From Carposina sasakii (Eukaryota > Arthropoda > Insecta > Lepidoptera > Carposinidae): a stretch of 64,000 nt of DNA. Made by a program: the position numbers and the translations under genes. The notes beneath the pieces are model-generated. The model was not told the DNA's origin. It made no database searches and saw only the letters and a list, made by a program, of their open reading frames with translations. Within the stretch, counting starts at the first letter, position 1. Each line of letters starts with the position of its first letter. The stretch is taken from contig CP053149.1 in NCBI GenBank assembly GCA_014607495.2, positions 10,304,120-10,368,119 on the forward strand, read 5' to 3'. Below are positions 1-10,800 of this stretch, piece after piece.

Positions 1-960
1 AAAATAAAGTCGTAGACCTTTGATTTTTTGCATGAATAAAGCTTTTACATGTGGTCACCAATTAATAATACAGGAGATTTGAAAAGAGCAAAAAAAATTT
101 TTTTCATATGTTTCACTCCACCCTAATAGCCAGCCATACATACAATCAGCATACAATAATAGCCGCTGCCGCTAAAGGGATGTATCTGGTGTGAAATTAT
201 GTAGGCAAATATATGTATAAAGTAGTACATATATGTATAAAGTTTGTGGGTGAAACGTACCTACTTTACATACACCTCACGACGACTATGTCCAATAGTG
301 GTCCATTCAGTGCGTTCCAGTAACATACCTCTTTCGACTCATCCACAAGTTCTTCATACATGCTCGTCAGATTCGGTTGCTCTTGACTAGATTTTTTTTA
401 GAATATCCCAATTTGGTATGTGTAAGTTAGCCTAGGGCACAGGACACTATATACTCTCTCTCTAGCCTAGGGCGACCCCTCCCAGCATTGCCATTCACTT
501 CTGTCATATATGTATATCTCTTTCGTTAATCACCTCACTACCTACGAATTAAAGCCACATCGGCTGAGCCGCACGCATGGTGGCTCCTTTATTAATTATC
601 ATTTTACCACTCGTCGTTGATTGATTAAAGACACAAAAGTAAGTGATTGTCATGGTCTCAAGACAGTTCTGGAATCTCTGATCATATCTTTCAGTACTGA
701 TAGCATGGGACACATCACACATTGTATGTGACGAATCCACAGAGCTATACTTAAAGAAAAGTAGACAAAGCATGAATATGTACTTTTCATGTAAAAGGAG
801 TGCAAAGCAGATCGAGCCTCTATTCTCCCTAACTTCCATTTTACGCACGATGTACGTACATACACTTGTTTTGTCTGAAGTTAACTTTACACACATGGGC
901 GAAGTTGCAGACATCAGCTAGGTATAAAAAACACCAGATAGGTACAGCTGAAATAAAGTA
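1..960. other. No gene seen; flank downstream of ARPC5
   Basis: AT-rich sequence with short repeats such as a twice-repeated 'atatgtataaag' near 210-240. The open frames on the minus strand between 549 and 914 resemble no family I know, have no splice or start context and overlap in two frames, so I treat them as chance. Confidence 0.5.
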
Positions 961-1148
961 AGTAAACATTTATTGATCTTTATTTCATAGCCCCACATAC
1001 AATAAATCAATGTTGATCATTTGTGTTGCTATTATAAAAACATAGTTTGGAATCAATAAATATTTCAATTGGCAGTTAGCAATTAAATATACATTTTATG
1101 GAATTCACAAATTAATACTATACATTATCACTTATTGATATCAAATGA

Positions 1149-3073
1149 TTAAACTTTCATGCGATCAGAAAATACTCTCACAATAGAACCAGAGCCTCCG
1201 ATGCTGTAAGCTTTCTCATGCCACAGTAGGAGATGTCCACTCGATCCTTCAGATGGGCTTTCAAAACCTCTGTAGATATATTTCATGAGCACATCAACAT
1301 CATCTCGGGTAAGATTTGCAACAGCTTCCTCTATTTGCGCTGATTTGATTGCTAGCAACACCTTCAGTGTAAGAGCCAAGGCACCATCCTGTGAATAAAG
1401 AGAAAAATGTTATATTTAGGTAATTATGAAAATGTTAAATTACTCACTAAAAGTTGGAAACAAAGGAGACACACTTTATGCCTGGATATATTGGGGATTC
1501 TTAGTAAAAATACATAAAACACATGGTGTCTGTTTTACTTAATTTCATGGCATCTCATTTTCTAAACAAACTATCTTATAAACGAAGTTTCACTATGTTA
1601 TCAGTTACTAGTGGACGCCCGCGACCCCGTCCACGTGGACTGCAGAAAAACAAAATGTCTAAATCATCCTGGATAATAAGTAGCCTATATGTTAAGTGGG
1701 ACTTGTCACAATATATTCCTGAAAACCGCATCAAAATCGGTTCAGCAGTTTCTGAGATTAGTCCGCACAGACAAACCAAAAATCATTCTTTTGGGTACTA
1801 TTGCATTGATAAAGCCGCCTATAATATTTTTTCTCATATATCTTCCAAGTAGACAGCGATCCATTACATTTTTATTATTATGTATATAGATTATAAACTA
1901 ACTAGAAAAATTGAAAATACTAAGCCAAAGAAGTTATAAAATCAAATCACTTCTTTTGATCTACTGGTTACCTTAAAACTTACTTTGATTTGCTGGTTTG
2001 AAGATCCTAGAGGAGCATTAGTCAGGACAATCTTCAGAGCTTCCACAAATCTACCTGTGCAATGTAAGTTAAAGAAAATTTACATGGTCAAGTGCAATGA
2101 TGTTACAAAACTTCTAAACATCAACTAGATAATAAAAATTCTGATAGGGGTATTTTTCACATCAGAAGCTAAAGGGTAATAAACTTGAAATTTTGCATAG
2201 GGGTTTACTTTTATAACACAGGGGAGCACTAAGAAATAATTTTTTAAATTCATCCCCTAAGATGGTAAAACAGGGGTGCAAAGTTAGTATGAAACTTTGC
2301 CATTTTTGAAGTTATTCGAATGAAATTCAGTATTGAGGTTCTTCATGACTTTCAAGTCATGAAAATGTGTATAAAATATTTTATCAGAAATCATCCCTAA
2401 AGGAGGTAAAAGGGGGTACAAAGTCAGTATGAAGTGCTCATATTTTCAAAGTTATTTTAATAAAATGTTATACATATTATTATTCTGAGATTATTATACC
2501 CCTCTCAAGCAATAAGCGACATCCACTCGAGCGGAGTCACCAACAATTAGTTTATAAAGTGTTCTGTGATTAGTTTAATATATGTAGAGATAGATAATGT
2601 AGTTGATTCTGACCACCACACTTGACATTAATTTTACTGAAAATTCCGTTCTATCTCAGCCAATATTAAGAATGAAGAGGGACAGATATAACAAATTTAT
2701 TACTTAAACAAAAATTTAAGTTTATGTGTGTGTGACTGACAGAATCATAGATTTATGACAGAATCGACTGCAGTGATTGACACAAATCTCAATGAATCAT
2801 GGACCTGGAAGTAAGTAGGTCTTAATGACGTCATGCAAATTTGAAAAAGTAGGCACATATTTTAAACTTTCTGCTTTAAATACAAAATATCACGAAACAT
2901 TTTTATTTTAAAATAGAATTTGAAAAGGATATTGATTCAACAAATGCACAAACTTCTCCCTCGTCCGGTCCTGTTGGCACAGATTGTTCTGCTTCATCTT
3001 CTCGGAAATTGTCCTCGTTGTATTGATCGATATCTATTTTTCGGAAAGCTGAACTGGAAGTGTTTTTGGCCAT
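1149..3073 (-). CDS. ARPC5: Actin-related protein 2/3 complex subunit 5 (p16-ARC), spliced
   Basis: ARPC5 is the smallest subunit of the Arp2/3 complex, which nucleates branched actin filaments in the cytoplasm. Exon 1 (about 2950/2954-3073) opens with MAKNTSSSAFRKIDIDQYNE and runs into GPDEGE, the conserved N-terminus of insect ARPC5. Exon 2 (1984-2054) encodes RFVEALKIVLTNAPLGSSNQ and ends AAA before a GTAAGT donor. The last exon (1149-1388) encodes DGALALTLKVLLAIK, VLMKYIYRGFESPSEGSSGH, LLLWHEKA and GSIVRV and stops at 1149-1151. Exon 2 enters in phase 1 and leaves in phase 0, and the last exon fits. The exon 1 to exon 2 join is unsure: using donor GTGCAT gives 144 residues, about seven short of the roughly 151 I recall for the family; a micro-exon may be missing. 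The start is the only ATG before the conserved N-terminus. Poly(A) signals on the minus strand lie near 970-985. Intron 2 carries a LINE-tail repeat. Confidence 0.93.
1607..1800 (+). repeat. LINE 3'-tail repeat ('GTGGACGCCCGCG' family) in ARPC5 intron
   Basis: The copy begins ACTAGTGGACGCCCGCGA and continues through 'gactgcagaaaa', 'aaaatgtc' and a degenerate 'atcggttcagcagtttctgagat' block ending in 'cagacaaac'. Related copies occur at 4029-4110, 10764-10985, 16224-16365, 34888-35594, 42638-42905 and 44667-44745. I read it as the 3' end of a non-LTR retrotransposon, because copies share the tail and differ in length. Frames on both strands here are not genes. Confidence 0.7.
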
Positions 3074-3120
3074 ATTTATGAGCTATGTATTCTCTAAAAT
3101 AATTTTAATATTATCTTTTT

Positions 3121-3411
3121 TTTTTAGTTCATCCCGAAGGAAAGGCAAGGGGAACTAAGCCCATACAGCCATTGTCTTTAGTATAAATTAATTCTGAATT
3201 TATGATGGATGATTATGATAATGAATGGAAACGTCGGGAAAATCCTCAAAAACGAGTGTACAATTTGTTAAAATTAAAAATAATTGCAGAAACAACTTAC
3301 ATGAGCCCATGAAGAGATCGTATTCCGACTAAAGTTTTACTCAGCTTACCTGCATTTAAAACCATGCACACGCACTAAATTCACATACCAAGTAAACAAA
3401 ATATAACTTAT
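3121..3411 (+). repeat. Repeat family A, left part of a split copy
   Basis: The copy starts 'tagttcatcccgaaggaaag' and follows the family consensus seen at 6783-7178 through 'cttacctgca' and 'accatgcacacgcac'. It breaks at 3411 inside 'aaatataacttat', and the rest of the copy resumes at 4985 with the same 13 bases, so 3412-4984 was inserted into it. The copy lies about 50 bp upstream of the ARPC5 start codon. Confidence 0.75.
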
Positions 3412-4690
3412 TGGTGGCCCGCCCTCGCTTCGCTACGGTACATATCAGTACAGCGGTTTTCGTAAAAATTTGAAACTCCCGTTGGTCCACTTCCCGTGGG
3501 AATTTCGGGAAATCCGTTCTTAGAGCTTCCTTGTAGCCCTAATCCGATTTCAGCTTCGTATAAATAGCGGTTTTCGTAAAAATTTTAAATTTCCGTAACT
3601 CCCCTTCCCATGGGAATTTCGGAAAATCCCTTTATAGTGCTCCCTCGCAGTCCCTATTGAACATACGGGTCCATTTTCAAATTCATATGTATCGCAGTTG
3701 TCGTAAAAAAAAATAATTCCCGTTTGTCCCCTTCCCGTGGGAATTTCGGGAAATCCGTTTTCAGTCCTTCCTCGTTGTCCCCAATGAACATACCTACATG
3801 CCCGATTTCAGCTTCATATGTATAGCGGTTTTCATAAAAAATATTAAATTCCAGTTGGTCGCCTTCCCGTGGGAATATCGGGAAATTCTTATAGCCTATG
3901 TTCATCCAGGTCTAATAAGGATTCTAACGGTGAAAGAATTTTTAAAATCGGTTCAGTAGATCCCGAGATTACCCCTTACAATTTAACAAATATACAAACA
4001 CAAACTTTACCTCTTTATAATATTACTAGTGGACGCCCGCGACTCCGTCCGCGTGGACTACAGAAAAAATAAAAAGTAGCCTATATGTTAAGTGTAAAAA
4101 GTAGCCTATATGTTATCGCGGTTGTCGTAAAAAAATAATTCCCGTTGGTCTCCTTCCCGTGGGAATTTCGGGAAATCCGTTCTAGTGTTTCCTCGCAGTC
4201 CCTAATGAACATATATGCCCAATTTCAGCTTCATATGTATAGCGGTTTTCGTAAAAACTATGAATTCCCGTTTGTCCCCTTCCCGTGGGAATTTCGGGAA
4301 ATCCGTTTTTAGTCCTCCCTCGCTGTCCCCAATGAACATATATGCCCGATTTCAGCTTCATATGTATAGCGGTTTTCGTAAAAACTATGAATTCCCGTTT
4401 GTCCCCTTCCCGTGGGAATTTCTGGAAATCCGTTTTTAGTCCTCCCTCGCTGTCCCCAATGAACATATATGCCCGATTTCAGCTTCATATGTATAGCGGT
4501 TTTCGTAAAAAATATAGAATTCCCGTTGGTCGCCTTCCCGTGGGAATATCGGGAAATTCTTATAGCCTATGTTCATCCAGGTCCAATAAGGATTCTAACG
4601 GTGAAAGAATTTTTGAAATCGGTCCAGTAGTTTTTGAGCCTATTCATTACAACCAAACAAACAAAGTTTTCCTCTTTATAATATTAGTGT
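3412..4690 (+). repeat. Inserted element with 127-bp tandem repeats and LINE-like tail
   Basis: The block holds repeated units built on 'agcggttttcgtaaaaa', 'cttcccgtgggaatttcggg' and 'tcagcttcatatgtat'. Three units starting at 4241, 4368 and 4495 are exactly 127 bp apart; earlier units (3452, 3566, about 3690, 3825, 4112) are more diverged. Twice the array ends in the same tail, 'gttcatccaggt..aataaggattctaacggtgaaag', followed by an 'atcggt(t/c)cagtag' block (3880-4020 and 4548-4690), as if two tandem-bearing retroelement ends were joined. A 'GTGGACGCCCGCG' fragment sits between them at 4029-4075. With the reverse SINE behind it, the block is flanked by a 13-bp duplication (3399-3411, 4985-4997). 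Frames on both strands reflect the repeat only. Confidence 0.75.
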
Positions 4691-4694
4691 AGAT

Positions 4695-4984
4695 ATATAG
4701 TATAGAAGTATAGATAAAATTATTAATAAAGAAATGGATAAAATTCTTCACCCGAGTAGGAATCGAACCCACGACCATCTCTTTTTTAAATTACATTATT
4801 GGCAACGTTATTTTTTCATCCCGATAGCTATACACTAGCCAAATCTCGGTAAACAAAGCTGAATCCCTCAGCACAATGTTTAATGATGAAACGATCAACC
4901 ATATCCTAACGGATTATATTATGGAGAAGTGTTTTTATAAATTTATCTTTGTCAAGATAATTAAAATTATTAATTTATAAATAT
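4695..4984 (-). repeat. Composite tRNA-SINE family, reverse copy with deleted tRNA head
   Basis: This is the reverse complement of the family best preserved at 13731-14060. On the minus strand it runs from 'gagaagtgtttttataaattt' through 'gtgctgagggattcagcttt' to 'gtcgtgggttcgattcc'. The A-box half of the tRNA region is missing: 'agagatgGT' is joined directly to 'cGTgggttcg', a deletion of about 60 bp at a short shared GGT. Confidence 0.75.
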
Positions 4985-5100
4985 AAATATAACTTATCTA
5001 CCAGAAAACATCACTTTACGGACACATGCAAGCCTTTACAAATAAATTTAAATTTTCACAAGAAAATTACACCCGCTGCAGCTTTTCTCGCTGAATCGTC
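4985..5100 (+). repeat. Repeat family A, right part of the split copy
   Basis: It continues the copy at 3121-3411 with 'atctaccagaaaacatcact', 'cggacacatgcaagcc' and 'gaaaattacacccgc', ending in a diverged 'cagcttttctcgctgaatc'. Confidence 0.75.
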
Positions 5101-5111
5101 ACTTTTGACAG

Positions 5112-5755
5112 TTTTTAGTTTATTTTTCGGTAACACATTTTTTTAAAAGAAAAGTGCACAATTTCTGCACGTAATTTTTATATTAGTAATTACTCATTAT
5201 AATGTCTGTCTACATTTTCAAAAATTCGGCGTCTTACCTCGAGGATAATTGGAGATATTTGAGAATTCATATGTCAGTACCTAAGGTGCCTAATATAAAC
5301 GAATAGCAAAGTTCATATTTCTTTGAAATACTTTTCAGTAGGAACAGAAAAGGCAGTGTTTCCACTCAGACAAGATCCCGCCATAGCATACATAGCGTGT
5401 TTCTACCATAAGTGATTGTCAGGTTTTGCCGAATCTAACAACAGCCCTCCATGATGGGAACTAGGGAATACGCAGGGAAATCTCAACGGTTCGGTTGATA
5501 TTTAAATAAATATACTACTACTTTCAAGTTGTTGCTGAGCAATCCAAAGAAAATGAACTATGCTATTAGTTTTTAACAGGTCACTTAGGTACTGATATAT
5601 AAAATTGCAAATATCTCCAGTTATCCACAAGGTACGGTGCCTGATTTTTTTCTGTAGATAGACATATGTCTTTATTAGTGAGTAATTATTAGTATATAAA
5701 ATTACGTGTTAAAATTGTGCACTTTCTTTAAGAAAAATATTTACTAAAATTAGAT
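5112..5755. mobile_element. Non-autonomous element with ~165-bp inverted repeats
   Basis: The left arm (about 5112-5290) contains 'aaagtgcacaatttctgcac', 'agtaattactcattataatg' and 'ggagatatttgagaattcat'. The right arm (about 5584-5752) is its diverged reverse complement: reading the minus strand gives 'aaagtgcacaattttaacac', 'taataattactcactaat' and 'ggagatatttgcaatttta'. The middle of about 290 bp has no coding sequence. I could not fix the ends or the target duplication. Confidence 0.6.
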
Positions 5756-5906
5756 TTTTTTAAATTTCTTTAATTTACCTGCAAATAGATTGATTGTAAT
5801 TTAACTTGAAATACGGCGCAATACGATGAAATATTATGGGATAAATAAATTTTGTGTGAAACTCCATTAATAAAAGAACAATACAATTTTTTCATTTTTC
5901 AAATTC

Positions 5907-5949
5907 AAAGTAGCCAGTTTTTGGAGGGTCGTCAAAAACTGGCTACTTT
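5907..5949. repeat. Perfect 16-bp stem hairpin
   Basis: AAAGTAGCCAGTTTTT (5907-5922) is followed by an 11-base loop and its exact reverse complement (5934-5949). It stands alone in AT-rich sequence between two repeats. It may be the relic of a palindromic element; no gene nearby uses it visibly. Confidence 0.7.
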
Positions 5950-6274
5950 AATTTTTTTTTTATCGGAAACTATCAACAATTGATAGGTAGCTTGTTCTAG
6001 CGAATTGTTTCTCTCGTCGAACTACGTCGATATACGGTGATCAGCTAGAGATGTCAATTTTTCGGGGGTTTCGGAACACTGTGCTATGTTTCAGACCAGA
6101 CATATTCTATGTGTGAATTTAAATAATAATGGAATTAGTAAAACTTTTTAGGATTCATGATGGAAGTTTCAAAATGCCTATACCTTAAAGGTGTATGCAT
6201 ATAATTCCATTGTCTTTCTACTGTTTAAATATGAAAGAAGTATCTGCGAGCTATTTCTATTTCTACGGCTACGG

Positions 6275-6664
6275 TTGGCGGGAAAAGCTGGAAGGGAGCG
6301 GGTGTAATTTTCTTGTGAAAATCAAAATTTATTTGTAAATAGCTTGCATATTGTGTCCGTAAAGTAATGTTTTCTGGTTGATAAGTTATATTTCGTTTAG
6401 GTACTTATGATGTGAATCCAGTGCGTGTGCATGGTTTTACATGCAGGTAAGCTGAGTAACACTTTAATCAGAATACGATCTCTTCATAGGCTCATGTAAG
6501 TTGTTTCTGCAAATCTTTTTTAATTTCACTAATTTCAGATTACTTTTTGAGAATTTTCCCGGCGTTTCCATTCATAATCATCATTTATCATCCATCATAA
6601 ATTTTGAAATCATTTACTAAAGACAATGACTGTATGGGCTTAGTTCCCCTTGCCTTTCCTTCGG
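6275..6664 (-). repeat. Repeat family A, copy 2 (reverse)
   Basis: Reverse copy of the family: it runs 'ggcgggaaaagctggaaggg', 'gcatggttttacatgcaggt', 'tttcccggcgtttccattca', and ends 'ttccccttgcctttccttcg'. A fragment of the same end follows at 6700-6765. Confidence 0.8.
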
Positions 6665-6782
6665 TATGTACCAAACAAAAAAAAAGGGTAAATTTTGTTT
6701 TGTTCGATCCCTTTACTAAAGACAATGGCTGTATGGGCTTATTGCCCCTTGCCTTTCCTCAAAGAGTCGGGATATTTTTTTT

Positions 6783-7178
6783 TTAGTTTATCCCGAAGGA
6801 AAGGCAAGGGGAACTAAGCCCATACAGCCTAATCATTGTTTAGTAAAATGTATTCTGAATTTATGATGGATGACAATGATGATGAGTGGAAACGTCGGAA
6901 AAGTCCTCAAGAACGAGTTTAAAATTAGTAAAAATCAAAAATAATTGCAGAAACAACTTACATGAGCCCATGAAGAGATCGTATTCCGACTTAAGTTTTA
7001 CTCAGCTTACCTGCATATAAAACCATGCACACGCACTGGATTCACATCACAAGTAAACAAAATATAACTTATCTACCAGAAAACATCACTTCACGGATAC
7101 ATGCAAGCCATTTACAAATAAATTTTGATTTTCACAACAAAATTACACCCGATCCCTTCCAGCTTTTCCCGCCGAATC
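6783..7178 (+). repeat. Repeat family A, copy 3, left arm of a 390-bp inverted pair
   Basis: Full copy: starts 'tttatcccgaaggaaaggca' and ends 'cagcttttcccgccgaatc'. The next copy (7216-7597) is its near-exact reverse complement 37 bp away, so the pair would fold into a long hairpin in RNA or single-stranded DNA. No protein frame is conserved among copies. Confidence 0.85.
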
Positions 7179-7215
7179 GAACAAAATTTTTTTTTGTTTA
7201 GTTTATCCCGAAGGG

Positions 7216-7597
7216 GATTCGGCGGGAAAAGCTGGAAGGGATCGGGTGTAATTTTGTTGTGAAAATCAAAATTTATTTGTAAATGGCTTGCATGTATCCG
7301 TGAAGTGATGTTTTCTGGTAGATAAGTTATATTTTGTTTACTTGTGATGTGAATCCAGTGCGTGTGCATGGTTTTATATGCAGGTAAGCTGAGTAACACT
7401 TTAATCGGAATACGATCTCTCCATGGAATAAGTTGATTCTGCTAATCTTTTTGATTTTCACTAATTTCATATTTGTTTCTGAGGATTTTCCCGGCGTTTC
7501 CATGCATCATTATCATTTATCATCCATCAGAAATCATTTACTCAAGACAATGGCTGTATGGGTTTAGTTCCCCTTGCCTTTCCTTCGGGATAAACTA
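7216..7597 (-). repeat. Repeat family A, copy 4, right arm of the inverted pair
   Basis: Starts 'gattcggcgggaaaagctgg' and ends 'ccttcgggataaactaaac'. It is followed by another partial end at 7643-7690. The repeats stop about 120 bp upstream of the PDCD10 start codon, so they abut its promoter. Confidence 0.85.
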
Positions 7598-7811
7598 AAC
7601 AAAAAAAAATATTTAAAAAATCTTGAAAATTTTTATAAGACAATGGCTGTATGGGCTTAGTTCCCCTTGCCTTTCCTACGGGATAAACTTAAAAAAAAAA
7701 AAAAAAATTATAGAATCATAGAATCTATCAAAGGTTTTTTTATTCGTAACGCGAGAAACCTATCAAATTCCACTTACAACTTCTTCGAGTGATTTAAATC
7801 AATCTTCCACA

Positions 7812-10800
7812 ATGACAATGGGTGATGAACTACCTGTCACTACTTTGGTTTTACCTGTTCTTATACGACCAGTTTTGACTCAGGTATGTTACGAAATGTA
7901 ATAATCTAATGTTAGCAAACAATCGTGCATGATGACACTACCTTCCGTGTTTCAGTTGGAAAAATATAATTTGGGGGCATCCCAGACTTTGCGAGCTGCT
8001 TTGGCAAAAGCTGAGGCATCTGTACCTGGTCTGAACTATGATCTGGTGGCTGGAATCATGAGACGTGCTGACATTCCTGTCAACATGAATGAAAGCCTTC
8101 TTCGACTGCAGGGAACTCTCACAGAAGCTGAATGTAACTAACTTTACATATGTTATAACTATACTCCTGAAACTCTTGTCTGTCTTTGCAATGGTGCAAT
8201 ACACCATGTAATGAGGTATATCAACCTACTTATATTCTTTACAACAATAAAAAAAAAAAAATTATAAGACACTTCTACATAATATAATCCACTAGGATAT
8301 GGTTGATCATTTCATTATTAAAACATTGTGCTGAGGGATTCAGCTTTGTTTACCGAGATTTGGCTAGTGTATAGCTATTGGGATGAAAAAACAATGTTGC
8401 CAAAAATTTTATGTAAAAGAAATGGTTAAAGTTGTCATCCGAGTTAATTGACCCAATAGCTCAGTTGGTTAGAGCAAAAACACAGTTTGCGTGAGTTCGA
8501 GTGCGTTTTTTTTTAAATTTTTTTAAATAATTTTTATAACAATATTATTGTAAGTTAGAAGAAATTACTCCTACTATACTTATACTACACACTAGTTTTT
8601 GTAATTTAGAGAATAATTACCAGGAAATGTGTCCCTAACTAGTGAGTGCAAAAACAGTAGCCCCCATTTTTTCTACAGAGTGCTCTGTAATATGTTTTTC
8701 ATTATTATATGTTAAACTATTGCAGGTGCAGATCTAAGACTAAACAGGTCAGAAGATGCATTTCAAGAACTAAACAAAAAATCCACAGCCTTGAAAAAAA
8801 TATTGAGTCGCATTCCAGATGAAATTACTGATAGAAAAACATTCCTTGAAACTATTAAGTAAGTATGGTTTATGTTTGTCTATGATAATTTATTTCATTC
8901 ATATTACATACCTCATATGTATAAACTAATGTTACGTTATTATGTTACAGGGAGATAGCGTCGGCCATCAAAAAGCTTCTAGATGCAGTGAATGAGGTTT
9001 CCACATACACCCCAGGGCCAGGCAAGCAGGTTCTTGAACAGAGGAAGAGGGAATTTGTCAAATATTCTAAAAGGTTTTCTAATACTTTGAAAGAGTACTT
9101 CAAGGAGGGACAGTAAGTATTTGTTTTTGTATTAATTTTAATGTATCCTGCATTTAGCATTTTATGAGAGGACTTAGGGGTTTCTATCTTAACATAATAG
9201 GATTCAAAACTTCATAATTTTAGTTTCTTGTGTGGTCAGAATTGAGTATAAATATTATTATTTGTATTATAATCAAATCTTACATATAAAATTTCAACCA
9301 ATGTTGTTTCTGCCCTTAGAAATATTGGGTTCTGTGAAAAAGTTGGTACTGATAGCTCCTAGATGGCACCACTTTAGTGTTACTGTACAAATTACAATCG
9401 CCAATACAAAATACAATACAATCAATAGGGAAGATGAAAATTATTGACTGAAAAAGTATTTAGGTATATGTAGAAGTAGAATAATTTAGGCACTGATTTA
9501 ACTGAGCAGTTCTAAATAGTAGTTTTGGTAAGTAGAAAATATTGAAATGCATGTTTTATTACAAGTTTGGCAGTTAAAACTTAGCAGTAAACAAAAATGA
9601 GTTGTAAAAAAATATTAAATGGGTCGTAACATAAATTCTTGGGCTGTAGAATAGCTAAATGGGCAGTTCACAAGTTGGAACTAGTTGGTCAGAAAATTAT
9701 TTTAAGCAGTTCTTTTACAACGAGGTGGTAATACATATTCTTCAGTAAAATTAAGTAATGATAATGTGGGCTTTGACCTGGTTTTGTAACAATGAGCATG
9801 ACACAATCCAGATTAATTTGATTCCATAGACTAGATGAACTATTTAGTTGAATAAATTCAGAAGCGTGCAGAATGTAGGCAACAGCAAATGAATAAATTT
9901 AAATTTAGAATAGTGTATTAGCGAAACAATTACAAAAGGCAACCCCGGGATGTAGGATGCGACGACGTGGAATTAACAAATTAACAGTAATAAATAACGA
10001 CATTTTAACATCAATGTACTCACACGCCGGATAATAAACCAAATACATACATACTTAGGTAATGAATTTAATCGAGACGTCGTCGTCGTCGCGTAATTTT
10101 ATTGGTCGCTTACGCGTCCCGCGCTCTAAGCTCCTCCCCATCTAACGGCTCGGATGTCTCCGCTCCCCGAGAACTGCCGAACTATTTATCTAGCTGCCCG
10201 AACCATAAAACAAGTATTCTCATTCTTCATACTCTTTCTACGGCCCGAACTATTTACTTATCTACCTGCCCATTCAATCATTTTACTGATCATGGTCTGC
10301 TTGAAATAACCGGCCAATTGTATTTTTATTACTGTCCATATTTTACTGCTGTATTAATTAAATAACCTGTGTTAAAATAAATAACTGCCCATATATTTTA
10401 ACAACTGATCATAATAACTTCTCAAATATTTAAATAACAGATAAAATAATTAGTTCCCAATAATTAATTAACAGAATAAGTGATAATATAATGAATAAAA
10501 GGTAATTTTATTGCCAAAATAACACAGTTCAGTAAGCACCTTTCATGAAAATTTTTATAGATCACTTTGGCTCTTTAGATGTGTACCTAGATTAATTTTT
10601 TGATACAAAGTAAGAATATTTTTTGTGAAATATAGGTAAGGTAGACAAAATGTTATTTGTTTGAAAGATAACAAACAACATCAGCATAGTTATGCATCAG
10701 CAATATTATTATTTCATTAATTGATTATTTTTAATTATTAAATTCAAAAAGTATACGAGTATTAGGTCCTAGTGGACGCCCGCGACACCTTCCGCGTAGA

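Noticed and set aside
549..914. 121-codon minus-strand frame as a gene
   Set aside because: No known similarity, no splice or promoter context, and a second long frame overlaps it.
2490..2530. ARPC5 micro-exon reading VDVAYCLRG
   Set aside because: The peptide looks tempting, but the available acceptor and donor put it out of phase with exon 2.
3445..4560. CRISPR-like regular repeats
   Set aside because: Units adjoin without unique spacers and the genome is an animal's.
3654..4692. Long overlapping frames on both strands with repeated peptides
   Set aside because: They are the 127-bp repeat read in different frames; the peptides repeat because the DNA does, and both strands are open equally.
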